From Paralvinella palmiformis (Eukaryota > Annelida > Polychaeta > Terebellida > Alvinellidae): DNA of 64,000 nucleotides. Both the position numbers and the translations under genes were made by a program. Below, in pieces: positions 38,008-51,692 of the stretch; position 1 is the stretch's first letter, and the number at the start of each line of letters is the position of its first letter. Under the pieces are notes generated by a model, which did no database searches, was not told the origin of the DNA, and was given only the letters and a program-made list of their open reading frames with translations. The stretch is taken from positions 255,001 through 319,000 of the forward strand of contig JAODUP010000420.1 of NCBI GenBank assembly GCA_025642065.1. The letters run 5' to 3'.

Positions 38008-41000
38008 CTAAATTAGAATATCATCATTGTAGGAAAACATGCATATATATATATATATATATATATATAATGCTAGCAGACCAATAAACACAATTAACTA
38101 CAGCACATTTAGGCATTAAATGGATAAAATTCTGTAAATACTATAACTTATGATTATGCATCAACGGTAGCAGAAGTTGCAGTATTAGTGAAATGTTTAA
38201 TTTTATAAAATAGAATATTTGTGTTTCAGGGCTACCCTCCCACTCTCGTTTACATATAATAACAAACATAGATCATGATCCATTATGATATAAAATATTT
38301 TGATCCATTCCTATAGCTTTTGATATCAACATATTACTTTCTATCTGACACAAATACGAAATAGCTTCACCTGTTTGTGTAGCTGTTGAATTCATCATTT
38401 GGATGTAGAACTTTAGAGACGGTAAATGTGTAAATACCCGATGTCTGCTCCATACACTTGCCAAGTTGTAAACTGTAATCATCTAAAAAGAAAGTAAAAT
38501 ATTTATTATACAAAGGCTGTGACACACACACACACACACGAACAACAAAAACACCAGAGAGAGAGAGAGATACAGCTATAATGTGTATCTATAATATTAA
38601 AACTGTATTTTCAATCTGTCCGTCTGCTATTAAATATCTATCCATCATCTGGCCTGTATATTTATTCATTGTTCATCTTATCACCAAGCTGAATACCCAT
38701 AGACATCTAATTGAGGAAACTATAATATGAAATTAATTAAATTTAGTGTTTGCTCACGGTGCTGAAATGTTTTTTTTCATTTTATGAATGACAATAATGG
38801 TATGTCTGGTAAATAAAAGATCCAAGACCATAAGTTTTGGTTTCTTATAGAGATGTCCTGATTTTAACCTGGTTAACTATTGTTAATTGCAGACATGTGA
38901 TCAATTCCAATCAAATAAATATTTTTCGATTCAAAATCAAGCAATTTTGGTTTCGTCGTTCCAACTGGAGGTGTAGAATGATTTAAACGTTACTGCAGAA
39001 CCTCACTTGCCTACTGTTCAATTAATGAAACATTACCTTTAAGACAAACCTGGATTGAAGTTTTATCATGATGATGATTTTCTGGATCAGTTTATGAATG
39101 TTTTGGAAAAAAAAATTCTATATAAAGAGTTCGGACAAATTATATTGTAAAAATATCTATTCCAATCCCTAACAAAAAAAATTTCAACTTCAGCTGACCC
39201 ATAAATAATAATATTATAAAAGTACTGTACCTAGAAGAAAAATTAATTTGCATGCACAAAGCTAACACAGGGCTGAGAAATTATACAAGATTTTATGTCA
39301 TTTAGAGAAGGAATCGGTGAGTAATGCATAAAGGCACACTGGCATGAGAAGGTCATTTAGTGTCACCCCATTTTGGTGGGCCAATTCTAAATCCCGAACT
39401 CCAAGGGGGTGATGTCATTCAAGAAAATGACATTAAAATGCTTAGTTACGGGAAATAAAAAAACAATTTTATAAACAAATATTTAATTGATAGACAAATA
39501 AAAAATAAGGAAAGCATTTTCATTCAGAAACAGGTTCTTGTAATTAATCTGGCATGCGTGTTATTTTGTTATTTATATATATAAATATATATATATATCC
39601 ACTGAAGAACAGTTAACACAAGATGTTTGTTAATGGCTAACTCTTATGTTAAGACTGTCAAACCAAACTATACACTTTGTTTTTGGATTATTATCAAGGC
39701 ATGTTTTTGAAAAGAGCCGACATCGTACGAGAAATAAGTTAGACTAGAGAAAGAAATGAAACAACACAAATAAGAAAGACGGCTGGTAGTTTATTAAACA
39801 AAATAAACTAAATATGTAACTAGTTGTGTGTGCTTCAATATATACTTGTATGTGTGCAAGTCTCTTCTGGTGTGTTACTGTTCACAATCTTAGTGACATA
39901 TGTATAAGCTCTTCTGATATACGTAGCGCACATTTGAAAACGTACACAAAAATATAACAAAACATAATGTACAAGTTTATCAAATGTCTGAAGCTGATAG
40001 ATAAATACTTCAAAATAATGTAAGCCACTTGATATAAATGCGGATGGAAATTTACTAGAAATGGTTAAAAGGAAAAAATCCGATACGGAATGTTCATAAA
40101 TATATACATGCCGAGGAGGATCAAGTTAGTACACGGGATGAGATCAAACAATGCAAAAATAAAACACAAATATAACAACTTAACAATGATGGGTTCTTAG
40201 TACATTTATATATGCAGACAAGGAAACACAGACACACACACACACACACATTATCTTGCACTATAATAACTAACAAAGTGGACTGTGAGCTACATTATAG
40301 TTCTTTCAACTTTTTCTTTCATCATTGCGAGTATTATAAATATAACACAGATGGGTAGATGTTATATATCAATGTTGGTAAAACAAAGGAACTATGTATG
40401 TATTCCACTCTGTTAATCATTGCAAAATTAATCAAATTCAAACTAGCGAGTCTTTATTTTTAATGCTAAGAATCTGAGCTGCCCATTTCTTAAACATATT
40501 GAACACAATACTGCAATTTATATTCTCGTCTTTCAGTTTATACTTTGAGTAGATACTGGACAGAAATTAAGAATAAGTAAACTGATATGTTGTTCAACTT
40601 CTCATTAACGAACTAATTAAGTAACAAAATATAAATTATTTGTTCGTGTAAATTTTGATAAAAAAACAATATCTGTACCATTGATTTATTCATAGACACA
40701 CATACATGCAATTTCTTTTTTTAAATTGGAGCAGATTTTATATGTTACACTAAAGATATGTCGATGCAATAAATATGTTTAGAAAAACACATTACTACGT
40801 GTGCTTTTGGTAATATGCAACAAGAAAGATAAATTATGAGGCTTATCCTGATATCAGTTAATTAAATTCTTTAATTAAAAAACCCTAGACTTTATATTAA
40901 TATTTAAAGAGCCTGATTTTTAGTGGTGTCTTTAACTGTACACTACTGCTAGAATATTTGAATTAAGTGTACAAAGAATATTGATTAACTTTTGGTGGTA

Positions 41001-41519
41001 AAGCTTGTGTAGCCATCTGGGATTATTATATTCTTCTAGGTAATTACTATGATTAAATAAGTAATTTTTTTATGGAGTGTGACATGCTGGAATAGGATGC
41101 TGTCTTTTTTTATTAAAATCTTCCCTGGTTCATTGTACAAAACAAAACGACCAGCCATTAACGTTTAACACTATTGACATGGCTAGGTAGAGCCACCATA
41201 GCAAATACAGTCCATAACCAAACATTTATTATATGCAAGCATTAATGTAAATGTACCAGTCATGGCTAATAATTAGTGAACACAGCATTTACATGCCCAT
41301 AGCTAATATCAGGTATTGTATAAATAATGTACAGGTGGAAAAGACTCCATTTAGGTGTGTAGTTTAAGCTGAGATTACAAATCTTTTGTTACTTTCTTCA
41401 CCATAAAAGTAGAAAAATCTACATTTTGCTTTGAATATTTTGTATTTAATCCTTCATTTTTTACAACAAATAAAGGCTTAAAAGTTTCTTTGGTTGTAAT
41501 TTAGTAGAAATTAACAGCA

Positions 41520-41557
<38 letters not shown>

Positions 41558-44500
41558 TCTGTTATAATTCATGCACCCATGCACACATGCCTGTTCACAC
41601 ACAAGAGTAGTCCAAATCATGCACATGCACATGCATGATAGCACAAACATGGATAAATATAATGTGCATGCAAGCACCATCGAAGCAACAGTTCATTTGA
41701 AATAGTTCACCAACAAAAACCATGTGACCGCGATCACATGATTACACACTGCGACTTTGTTGCAGGCGGTGACTGGCCACAGTCATCTATATCGTGAGGT
41801 AACAATGAACTCCGCCAGACGCCGCTGGCCACGTACTTCCTATTGTCCAAGCAGAAGTCATTGCCAAAACACAACGGCTCGCTGTTACGATTGAGATCAT
41901 CGTCTGCAAACTGGAGAGACTCAGAGTACAAGTTTAAGGAGTTAGAAGAAGATTTTGAAGACATACCATCTTCTTCATAGTCGCTGAGCGAGTACGTCTC
42001 TTCGTATTCCGATTCGATAATGCTCTCGCCTTTGTTCTGTATGCCGGGTCGGTGCTCCAAGACGCCAGCAAGGTGGGGCGTCGCCAAACGCTTCCAATGG
42101 TGTAATGTCTGTGAGCCTGGCAAATGTTGAAAACTAGCCTATGAACATTTTATTATCAGTGAAAGTCTGGCTACTTGGTTAGTTTGCTAGGATGCCATAA
42201 TGTGTGATGTAATGGAATTATATATTGTTTTATTATATGGTTAACAGAAACATTTTATTTTGATAATGTAACAATTCATGTATTCATAAAGTAGTGTGTG
42301 TGTGTATATATGGTGTTTGTGTGTATTTGTGCGTCTGTGTTTGTGCGTGTGTGTGTTACCTTCAAGAGGTTTAACAAGTTGTAACTTTTCTGGCAGCCTG
42401 TTTGACAACCGTGATACCTCTGACAGATTGCCAAAACTTGAAATTGACATCATGCTGTCAGGACTGTGACATCTACTTGTGTCGTTGTTGCTACAGAAAC
42501 AAAAACATCAACATTCAATATAATAATAATATGTGATATTTATATAGCGCCCTATTCAGCTAGAAGCTGCTATAAGGCGTTTAGAATATTATTTACAATA
42601 TTTGTATCCATGACTCAGACCTGTTTCCACCCAGCACAATCTCAACTCCCAAGGGAGCATACAATGCATGCTGCCATTATAGGCACAAAGCATTACTCAA
42701 ACACATAGCCATCGCATCCTGCCAGGTTCTCATTTTTTATGGATGAGTGAACCAGTTGCCACGACAGCGACAGCATTGCAGCTCACGGAGCCTCGAACCC
42801 GCGACCGTTCAGCTACGAATCCTACGCTGTAACTAACTGCGCTATCACGGCTCGATATCAGGAACTATAACCTTGTTTATGGTTAATTCTGTCTACCAGA
42901 CACAGTAGAGGATGTTAAGGTGATTAAATGTAATTAAAAACCTAAGGTACAGGAGATAAAGTACTGATGAAAATATATAACACAATTTTTCGAGTAAAAT
43001 TCCTTATTGAATTAATAATCTAAACCATTGTTGTTTAATCTCTGCAATTAAAACTATCTTCTGACATATAATTTTACATCATCTTTGTGTTCGTAAGAGA
43101 AGTCTATTGTCATTCTATTAGAATAGAAACAAAGAACTTTTGTCTTTTGTCTCTTAGTTACTCAAAAGTGGTGCAGATCATCTTCATATCGTGTACATTA
43201 TTTTAAGATGAACTGCTAATGATTGCATTCACAACGAAAAATAAACCCGTCTGTATTCCTCCTTTTGTCCTATCTTTTTCAGCCGGTGATTTCTCACAAA
43301 ATAGAAAGTCTACAATCTATCACACACAATACGCTACTAACAGAGACTGCTCTTTGTTGATATATTACCAACCACAACTTTTCACGTACAAAACATACCT
43401 CCAGCATACACCATATACATAAGAAAGTGATTTATCTCATTGCCTTTAGGGTAAAAGCCCCCAATAATTGCAAACCCACGACAACCACATTATATGATGA
43501 ATCCATTCACATACTCTGGTTTTTAACAACTGTTTTAAAGACAACAAGGACCAGAAAAAACTGAAACACCGGTCATTCTTGAAATTTCAGCCTCTTGAAG
43601 AAACAAAACAAAACAGAAGGTACATTCTGGCAAACGATTTTGGCCCAATTTCTCAGCATATGATTCATTAATAATACAAAGGAGCAAGTTTATGGAAAAG
43701 TACTGTACCTTTTATTACGTAAATTATAAGGATGTGACAATCAAAAATAAGACCCTTGACTGTAAGCTCTAAATTGTTAGTTCCGAATAATCTTTTAACT
43801 TTACTGCCCAAATTTTGTTTTGATTAAATCATTCAAGGTGATTAAAGAGAAAGATCTACTTTTTATATCAAGAAATGTGGTAAATGCTGTCAGGTGGAAG
43901 AGGGAGGTAAAAATCTTATAGTAATCTTTACAAGTATCATATATACCTGCGTATAAGTCGCTTTTTATACTCCAAAATCGATGGCAAAATCGAGTGCGTC
44001 TTATACGTGGGTCATACTAAAAGGGAAGGTAATTGGTATAATTTAGGGGGAAATACAATAATATTGATTTTCAACATTAATGATGACTATATGAACAAAA
44101 AACTAATTAAGTAGGTGTGTTTTCTCTGTTGTCTTTCAAATCCAAACTTAATCATGATAATAGTCATGATTATTTAAACTGATGCTCTAATTAGTGACAT
44201 GATCAAAAAGATTTGTCATTACTATTGAGACATGTGAGCATGTGTAATTGAACAGAACAGTAAATGAGGCCACACAAAGAATGACCATAGAAACTACATC
44301 AAAGGAAAACGGTTACATCAAACAGTCTGTTAATTACTTCCAAAGCTAGCATATGGGAACTACTAATAAACTAATTCAAAAAGTATTGGGGAAACGAACG
44401 CACAGCAGCAGGTAACCTGAAGAGGCCATCGTTACCTATCGTCACACAGTGGGTGAAAACAGCCTGGGATTAAATCGACCCTACCATCATTACCAAATCA

Positions 44501-47226
44501 TTCAAGAAGTGCTCTATCAGCAATGATTTAGATGACACAGAAGATGAAGTATTGTAGGCTGAACAAATCTGACACTGACTCCGACGAAGAAGGCAACAAC
44601 ATTTATGATGACACACAAACACATACAACAGATGTTCAGTGAAGAGAGTGATGATGATTGAATTTTGGGGTTTTGAATCAATATTGCTAATTTTATTTTT
44701 AGTGCATCTTATACGCGGGTTCGACTCCAGGGGGGGTTTTGGGTCCTAAAAACAGTTGGGTCTTATATGTTTAATTTCTGTTTCAGGGTAAGGATTGACA
44801 GAATGAATTTTGATCAAAATATTAGAGACCAATTAATATCTATCGTTATGAAAAAAGATTAGTTTTACAGTCTGCTAAATTACTTACTTGTGTCTGTCTG
44901 ACTTGGTTGATGTCAGCCTTCTTAAGGCCAAGTCAATATCATTAGATCCTGACAATACAGATTTTCCTATGTTCGAACTGAAAACAATAAAATATGGCCA
45001 CTGTAGAGAGTTATAATGAAGGTGTGCTTGCAAAGACACCTGGTGGTTACAGCTAGCACTAAATGTTAAAATATACATTCTGTTACCTCAGAATACTGTC
45101 TATGTCAGCACCATAACCACCATCACTGAGTTCACACTCAGATGCACAGCGCGAAATTGCCAATGGGGACCCGATTGTAGACTCCGACTCATTACCATAG
45201 CTCGAGTTTGCTGAAGAACGAGAGTTTCTAACTGCCTGTCTCACAGCTCTTGCCGTTCTCAAGGCACGTCTGTTGTGTTCTCTAAACAGACAAAACAGTG
45301 AAATCACGAGCTGTGCTTGGAAGATAAATAAACCAGATCAAGTCAAGAGTTCAACAGGTCAGCACATTTCTATGACATCAATTTCATTTCCCATAAAACC
45401 ACGTGAATGTGCTAGGTACAGAATTAGAACTTTTAAACAATGAGATCAGCAGGCAAAACCTGTCACAATTTTGTAGCGCGTATCAAGACTGGTAGAGTTC
45501 AAAACATTCTTTTAGACACCTGCTGATAATTGGATACCGTAGGTCCCGGCCATTAACCCGATACTTTAAGTCAATATTATTACCTTTTATCTGGGGTCGG
45601 CTTAATGGCTGGTGCTATATCAGTGTCAAGAAATTCAGTAATCGGGAGAAGAAATTTCAGTGTGTTAACAGCCGTCTACCCTCGATCTAGTTTTTCTAAA
45701 TCTACATCAGTAGATCTATATGCAAATGGACATCAATCGTCATTTTGATCTATACTTAAGCAGTTGATAATAATGATTGATGGCTTTATAATGAAAATCA
45801 AATACTTATATGTAGAATTATCTGATTTTTGTAATTATGGATAAATGTTGCTTGACTCAGTAGCTCGTTACATGACTTTCAATTTGAAGACAGCGTCAGT
45901 AACAAGACGACTCGTACCCAAGACATACCTAGGAGCTGTGTATCTCATTCGTTTGGCGTCATAGACATACGTCTTTTTTTCGTAGAAGAGCATGTTTATC
46001 ATTTTTGGTAATAATATAGGATTGATGATTTAAAAAAACGTTCAGTAATTTTATCATCATTTGACAACTCAATCTGGTCTTTTAAATACTTTTCACTATT
46101 CCCATGGTTCACTTTCTGGTTCACAAGTGCGATGTTTGATGATATTTCTTTACTAATCCATGTGTTCAAAACATTTGATAGATCCATCATCTAAAAGATA
46201 CTGCAGGGAAAAGTTAAGATTTTTAGGTCAGTTTAATGGACAGTACTACCATAAATTGTGATAAATATGACCTCGGCTTTATGGCCAGGTAAGGCTACAT
46301 TTCTCTGTATAAACTTATCAGTGACTGGGATATTATTGTTGATTTGATATATTTTGTAGCACAGTGTGTAATAATCTGACTACCTTCGCTCATCAGTGCT
46401 GTAGCCAGGTGTGGAATCGAAACCTTGACGAAAACAGTGCTGGAGCTCGAGGGCGAGGGAGTCCTGGGGCAAAAATGGTGAATTGTAGTTTGAATGATGT
46501 CGGATGAATCCTGGCTTCTGCTTCTTGTGTAATGACTTGATTTCTTCCTGTTTTTCACGAAGCAATACTTCTAACTCTTCATTTTTGGTCTCCAACTCGG
46601 CTATCTGTAACCAGAGGACACGATGTTAGTTGATGTTTATGATGATAAACATCTTTCTATATTCTTCCCCCTCCCCCCTCCCATATCATTCTTTATTTTA
46701 CTGTGCCTCACGACACTATTCCATTTTATTATAAAGACTACAACAACAACAACAACAACAACAACAGCAGCAGCAACAACATAGACCCTGACCTCAGCTG
46801 TTAGTTCCTGTTGAACTTCATGAGCAGCAGTCAGGCTCTTTTTAAGCTCAGATAAATCTTCCAACATCTGTAAACAACAACAAAAACTGTAAACAATTAT
46901 TTGGAACAAATTAGCACAACCACAACTGGTTGGATTATACAGATCAATTATGATATGTGCTTTTAATGACATTTTCATCTAAATTACAATAAAACCTGGT
47001 CCGATAGAAACCAAAAAAAGGAAAAAATACGACTGAAACAGATCAATTGTATTGTGAAGTGATTGATTGAAACTGTGAAATTTTATCTAAAACAACTAAC
47101 TGAATTAAGTGATTTTTAAATGTTTTATTTCATCACCAGGTGATGACTGTTCCATCAGTCAGATTCAGTCACATCATAGAAAGCTATGCCAATCCCCCCC
47201 CCACACACAAACATTAATATATGAGT

Positions 47227-47266
<40 letters not shown>

Positions 47267-47953
47267 TAACAGTATTAATGCTTACTCCCAATATAACCAC
47301 TTAGGTCTACATTTATCCACACACCTTTCTATTCTGTGCCTCAAGAGCGACCTTCTTCTCTGTCAATGATGTAATCTCTTCCTGTTGTAGTAGGTTTGTG
47401 TCTGATTTTGTCAGTAGTTCATCCTGAAGTTGTATCACTTGGTTTTTGTACTCCTCTAACTGTCTGACACAGTCACGGAATAAACTTTGTTCCTTTTCCT
47501 CTTGTAGAGCTGTTTCTGTCTTTAACGAGGCTGTCTGAAAAGTTACAAGCACAAGAAATCACACAAGGAATTCACACACACACACAGCCACACACTATTA
47601 TTATTAAAATTTTATATTAAGCACAATTAAACTACTTATTATAGTATTTATACATGACATTGGCCTGGTGGTAAGTAATAAATAGCTCGCTTATATCTCT
47701 ACAACTAAACTTTATTTACCTGTCTAATAAGCTTAAAGTTTTCAGCTTCTAATGAATGCACCTTCTTTTGTAACCCGACAATGTTTCCAACACCAACACT
47801 GAGTTGTAACCTCTCATCCCTGATAAATGCAAAATAACAATAATCAAAATTATGATTATTATTCATTCATTAAAAGCTAAATTATTATTAATATTAATGT
47901 CATCATCATCATAAATATTATTAAGATGATGCTGCAGAGCACACATTTCTCAT

Positions 47954-47989
<36 letters not shown>

Positions 47990-50900
47990 AAAGTGATATA
48001 TATGGGGCCATCATTTATTTTTATGTGAGGTCTTTCCATCTATGATCAATAAGCTTAATTGGATTGTAGGGACCAATTAGATTTAGTCTGATAAACAGGT
48101 GGTCTCACAAGGCAAGTGGTCATGGTAATAGGTTTATAGAGATTACATACTCAGGCGTGTCCGATGACAACTCTTCTTCATGTAGGTACATCTGTAGCAA
48201 AGCCTCCTTTTGGCTGACTTCATGACGAAGCTGTTTGACCTAAATGAGAATGGAAATTAGTCAGATGACACATCAATCTATGATGTAAGAAATAAACCAC
48301 TCACAAACCAGTAGAATAGCCAGGAATATTTTAATATGTTCCATGTTCGAATCCTGCTACCTCTAAATTATGATCCCAGAACCATAATTCAGTTATCACA
48401 ATAATGTATGCCTTTTTTTTGGATGGGGGGGGGGGATAAAGGGTAAAGAAAATTATAAACAAAATACTAATCTTGTTAATTACAAAGTATGTTAATACCT
48501 ACTTAAAAACACTATTTGAGTCAAATTAATACTTTGTTAAAACATTCAGATTATCACATACGGTGACACAATACTGTATCAATGTCTGATCAGAACCAGC
48601 GGACAGATATAAATCAGCAAGGGAAAAAATACAAACCTTATCACTCGCTTCAGCAAGTTGCAGCTCATATTCTGAGTTCTTCTCCTCAAGTTCTTTGTTC
48701 CTTTCCAACAAGCTTTGTCCAATGCGGGCAGCAAGTTCAAGATCACGTTCTTTCTGTAGTGTTGCAAAGAAAAAAGGAAAACGAAATTACGTCAAAATAA
48801 AAGAGCAACTATTAATAATTCAGTTCTATACGTGTGTAGTGCTCAATTAATGAAGAACACGACTTGATTAGAAGATAACAGCAGATACTGATACGTCTGT
48901 GGACATTAACTGACCATTCTGAGCTGAGATTAACATCTACCGACACTAATGCCATTAGTAATGGATGATGTGTAAATACCGGTATGCGTTCCTTCTGAGC
49001 CTCAAGAGAACGTGTTTTATTTTATTTTGCTTGGTGTTGATTTTGATGATTATTTGACACTGCATTGTTTTATCTTCTACAAACACACACAGAGATGATG
49101 ATCGTTTACTTAGGACGGTAAATGATGTTTGTTCACCACTTATGATGGCCATTAAGCATAACATTATTAGGAGTGAGATGCTGAATAAATTAGGATAAAT
49201 TATTATCAGCCATCATGGTTATATCAGGTTCATCACGTTAGTACATCTTTTGGTTAGAAGTAGTAACCAACCTCTGTATAACACTTTGACTCTAGTCAGC
49301 TAAGTGTGCCCATCCTGATCTGATGTGGGTTTACTGTGTTACGACTAATACTTAGAACTGACTAAGCAGAATAATATTAAGAGAAAGATGGTGATGATTG
49401 ATTGGTGTTTTACGGCCACTTTTGTGCACAAGGTTAGCTAAATGGGCCGAGTGACCTCCAAAGGTAATGAAGTGAAGTTAAAGACGAAACGTCCTTCAGA
49501 TATGCCCACGTTGAGCTTCGAACTCGGGTGGTAGTGATCTGTGGTCCAACCTGCTACCAGTTAGACCACGCAGGTGCCCTGGAGAAAGATGGTATCACTG
49601 ATGGTGATTTACTTGATCTGACAGAAATATAGTTTTATATCACAGAAGATAAAAACAGACCTCAGCTTCATGTCAGGTTAACATGCCATGCCACTAAAGC
49701 CACATTAAACTTACGCAGAGCTTGAGAGCAATATAATATAAATAAACACTGCCCACAACCACAGCTAGACCATTAACAAACACCTAAAGAACTGTATATT
49801 GTGTTAATAAAAGCTTTTTTTTAACCAGCAATCTATCTAAAATATAATTTTTCTTAGTATAACTGGAGTATTGTTTGCCAGAAAGAATTCAGCAAACAAA
49901 GCTCGCTATTTCCTTTTTTCTGAGCGTTTCTTCCTGTTTGAATCAAGTGGACGCCCAGCGAAGTGCAACGATGCAGAACACAAAATGACTCCAGTGCCAC
50001 CATCGACATCCTGCCAAATATCTACTGAAGGACTGTACATTTTTATGACATTTTCTAAGGCCAAAATTGGACAAGCAGTCAGCAGTATGTACTGCACCAT
50101 ATTTTATGTGACAAATGTGCCAATAACTGCATCACACATAATGTACATTCATATCACATAACATTTGTTAATCACCTGAGGACAATCTCGATACAGCTTA
50201 GCTTAAAGGTAATCTACTACAATACTTATTCTTCAGAAAATAGGCATTGTTCTAAATGCAATCAAACGAAATGTCATATTATTGTAAACGTTGTTATAAC
50301 ATTTCTTGGGCTGCAGTTGGCAAGCTGTCATTCCCAGAAGGTGGTCACTGTCAGAATGTTTAATACATCTCTTGGGGGACTTTAACATCCATGCCACTTT
50401 CAGTGTTTAACCCTCAGTGAGACTATAACATCGTTTAACATGGTCATATGCTTATGAACAGTTGTACGAGTGAGTATTGTTTGATGAGACTCCAGCATAA
50501 AAAGGTCACCGACCGCCACCCCCCCCCATTTTTGGTGCTTCATGAGACCTAAAGAGTTTACAATAGACCACCTATAATCTTAGAAGCTGAGGATTCATAG
50601 GAATTAGTTTGGTTGTAAAATCCTAATCTAATTTTAAATGTTTTGAAAAGAGATACTGTGATCAATTTAATTTTGTGAAAAGTTGATTTCAGTAACGTTT
50701 ACTTCTATTATACTTCTAAATTAGACCTATGATTATTAACCATAACCACTTCATTTGCTATAAAAACAATTTAGAAATATCCTTAATTGTAATTAAACAA
50801 TAATGATGATGCTCGGTATAATTAGAGTTCCATTTACAGACACATATGTAGTTAGCTAACAATTAATTACATGTAATTACAAATTACTATTTACAATTGA

Positions 50901-51154
50901 CCCTAGCCAGGGTACAAGTAAATAGTGGCAATATCTATAAGCGGAACAAATTGGTTAATTACCACAACAGAGATGTGAAATAGGTAAATAACATCCTTGC
51001 CTACCTCCTCAAGCAAACTGGTGACAGCTTCAATATCATTATATGCCTTTGTCATCTGAGTAACTCTCTCAGCACAGAGAACTGAAATATAAAAACAACA
51101 TCATGATGGTGTGGTATAAATATATTGAAATTATATTCTCCTCTTCTCTTCACA

Positions 51155-51185
<31 letters not shown>

Positions 51186-51661
51186 CACACACACACACAC
51201 GCACACAAATCATACGCTGAACAGATTTAAATGCTTACAAAAATATCAATAAGTACAAGAGCTGATAGGTCACACAAATTATAAAAGAATATAATTATGA
51301 CTTGACTAAAAAAAAACTAAGTTAGTTTGAATAATTATAGTATGATAATGTAATCTCATATGTGTGTGTGTGTGTGTGTAAATAAAAAAATTGATGATAC
51401 AATTTTTCATATATATTTGTCCAATATATCACCTTTTGACACAAGCTATAAAGATGTTGATATACAGTCTGATAAACATAACCTATGATTGACAGTAATA
51501 CAAAAACAGAACATAAATTATACACAAGTAATATACAGCTAACCACCGAACTTGAAAACAAACGCTCATTATAGAAAAAATTCCAAATATGCCATCAGCG
51601 TATTTAATTAAATATACCTGTCAAGATCGGAATGAATAATCACACAATGTCTCTATACTCC

Positions 51662-51692
<31 letters not shown>

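Larger units (their letters stand above)
48754..51004. other. TRAK intron 2
   Basis: Contains a full-length family A SINE and a family B fragment. A plus-strand 96-codon frame at 49871 has no supporting motif. Confidence 0.7.
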
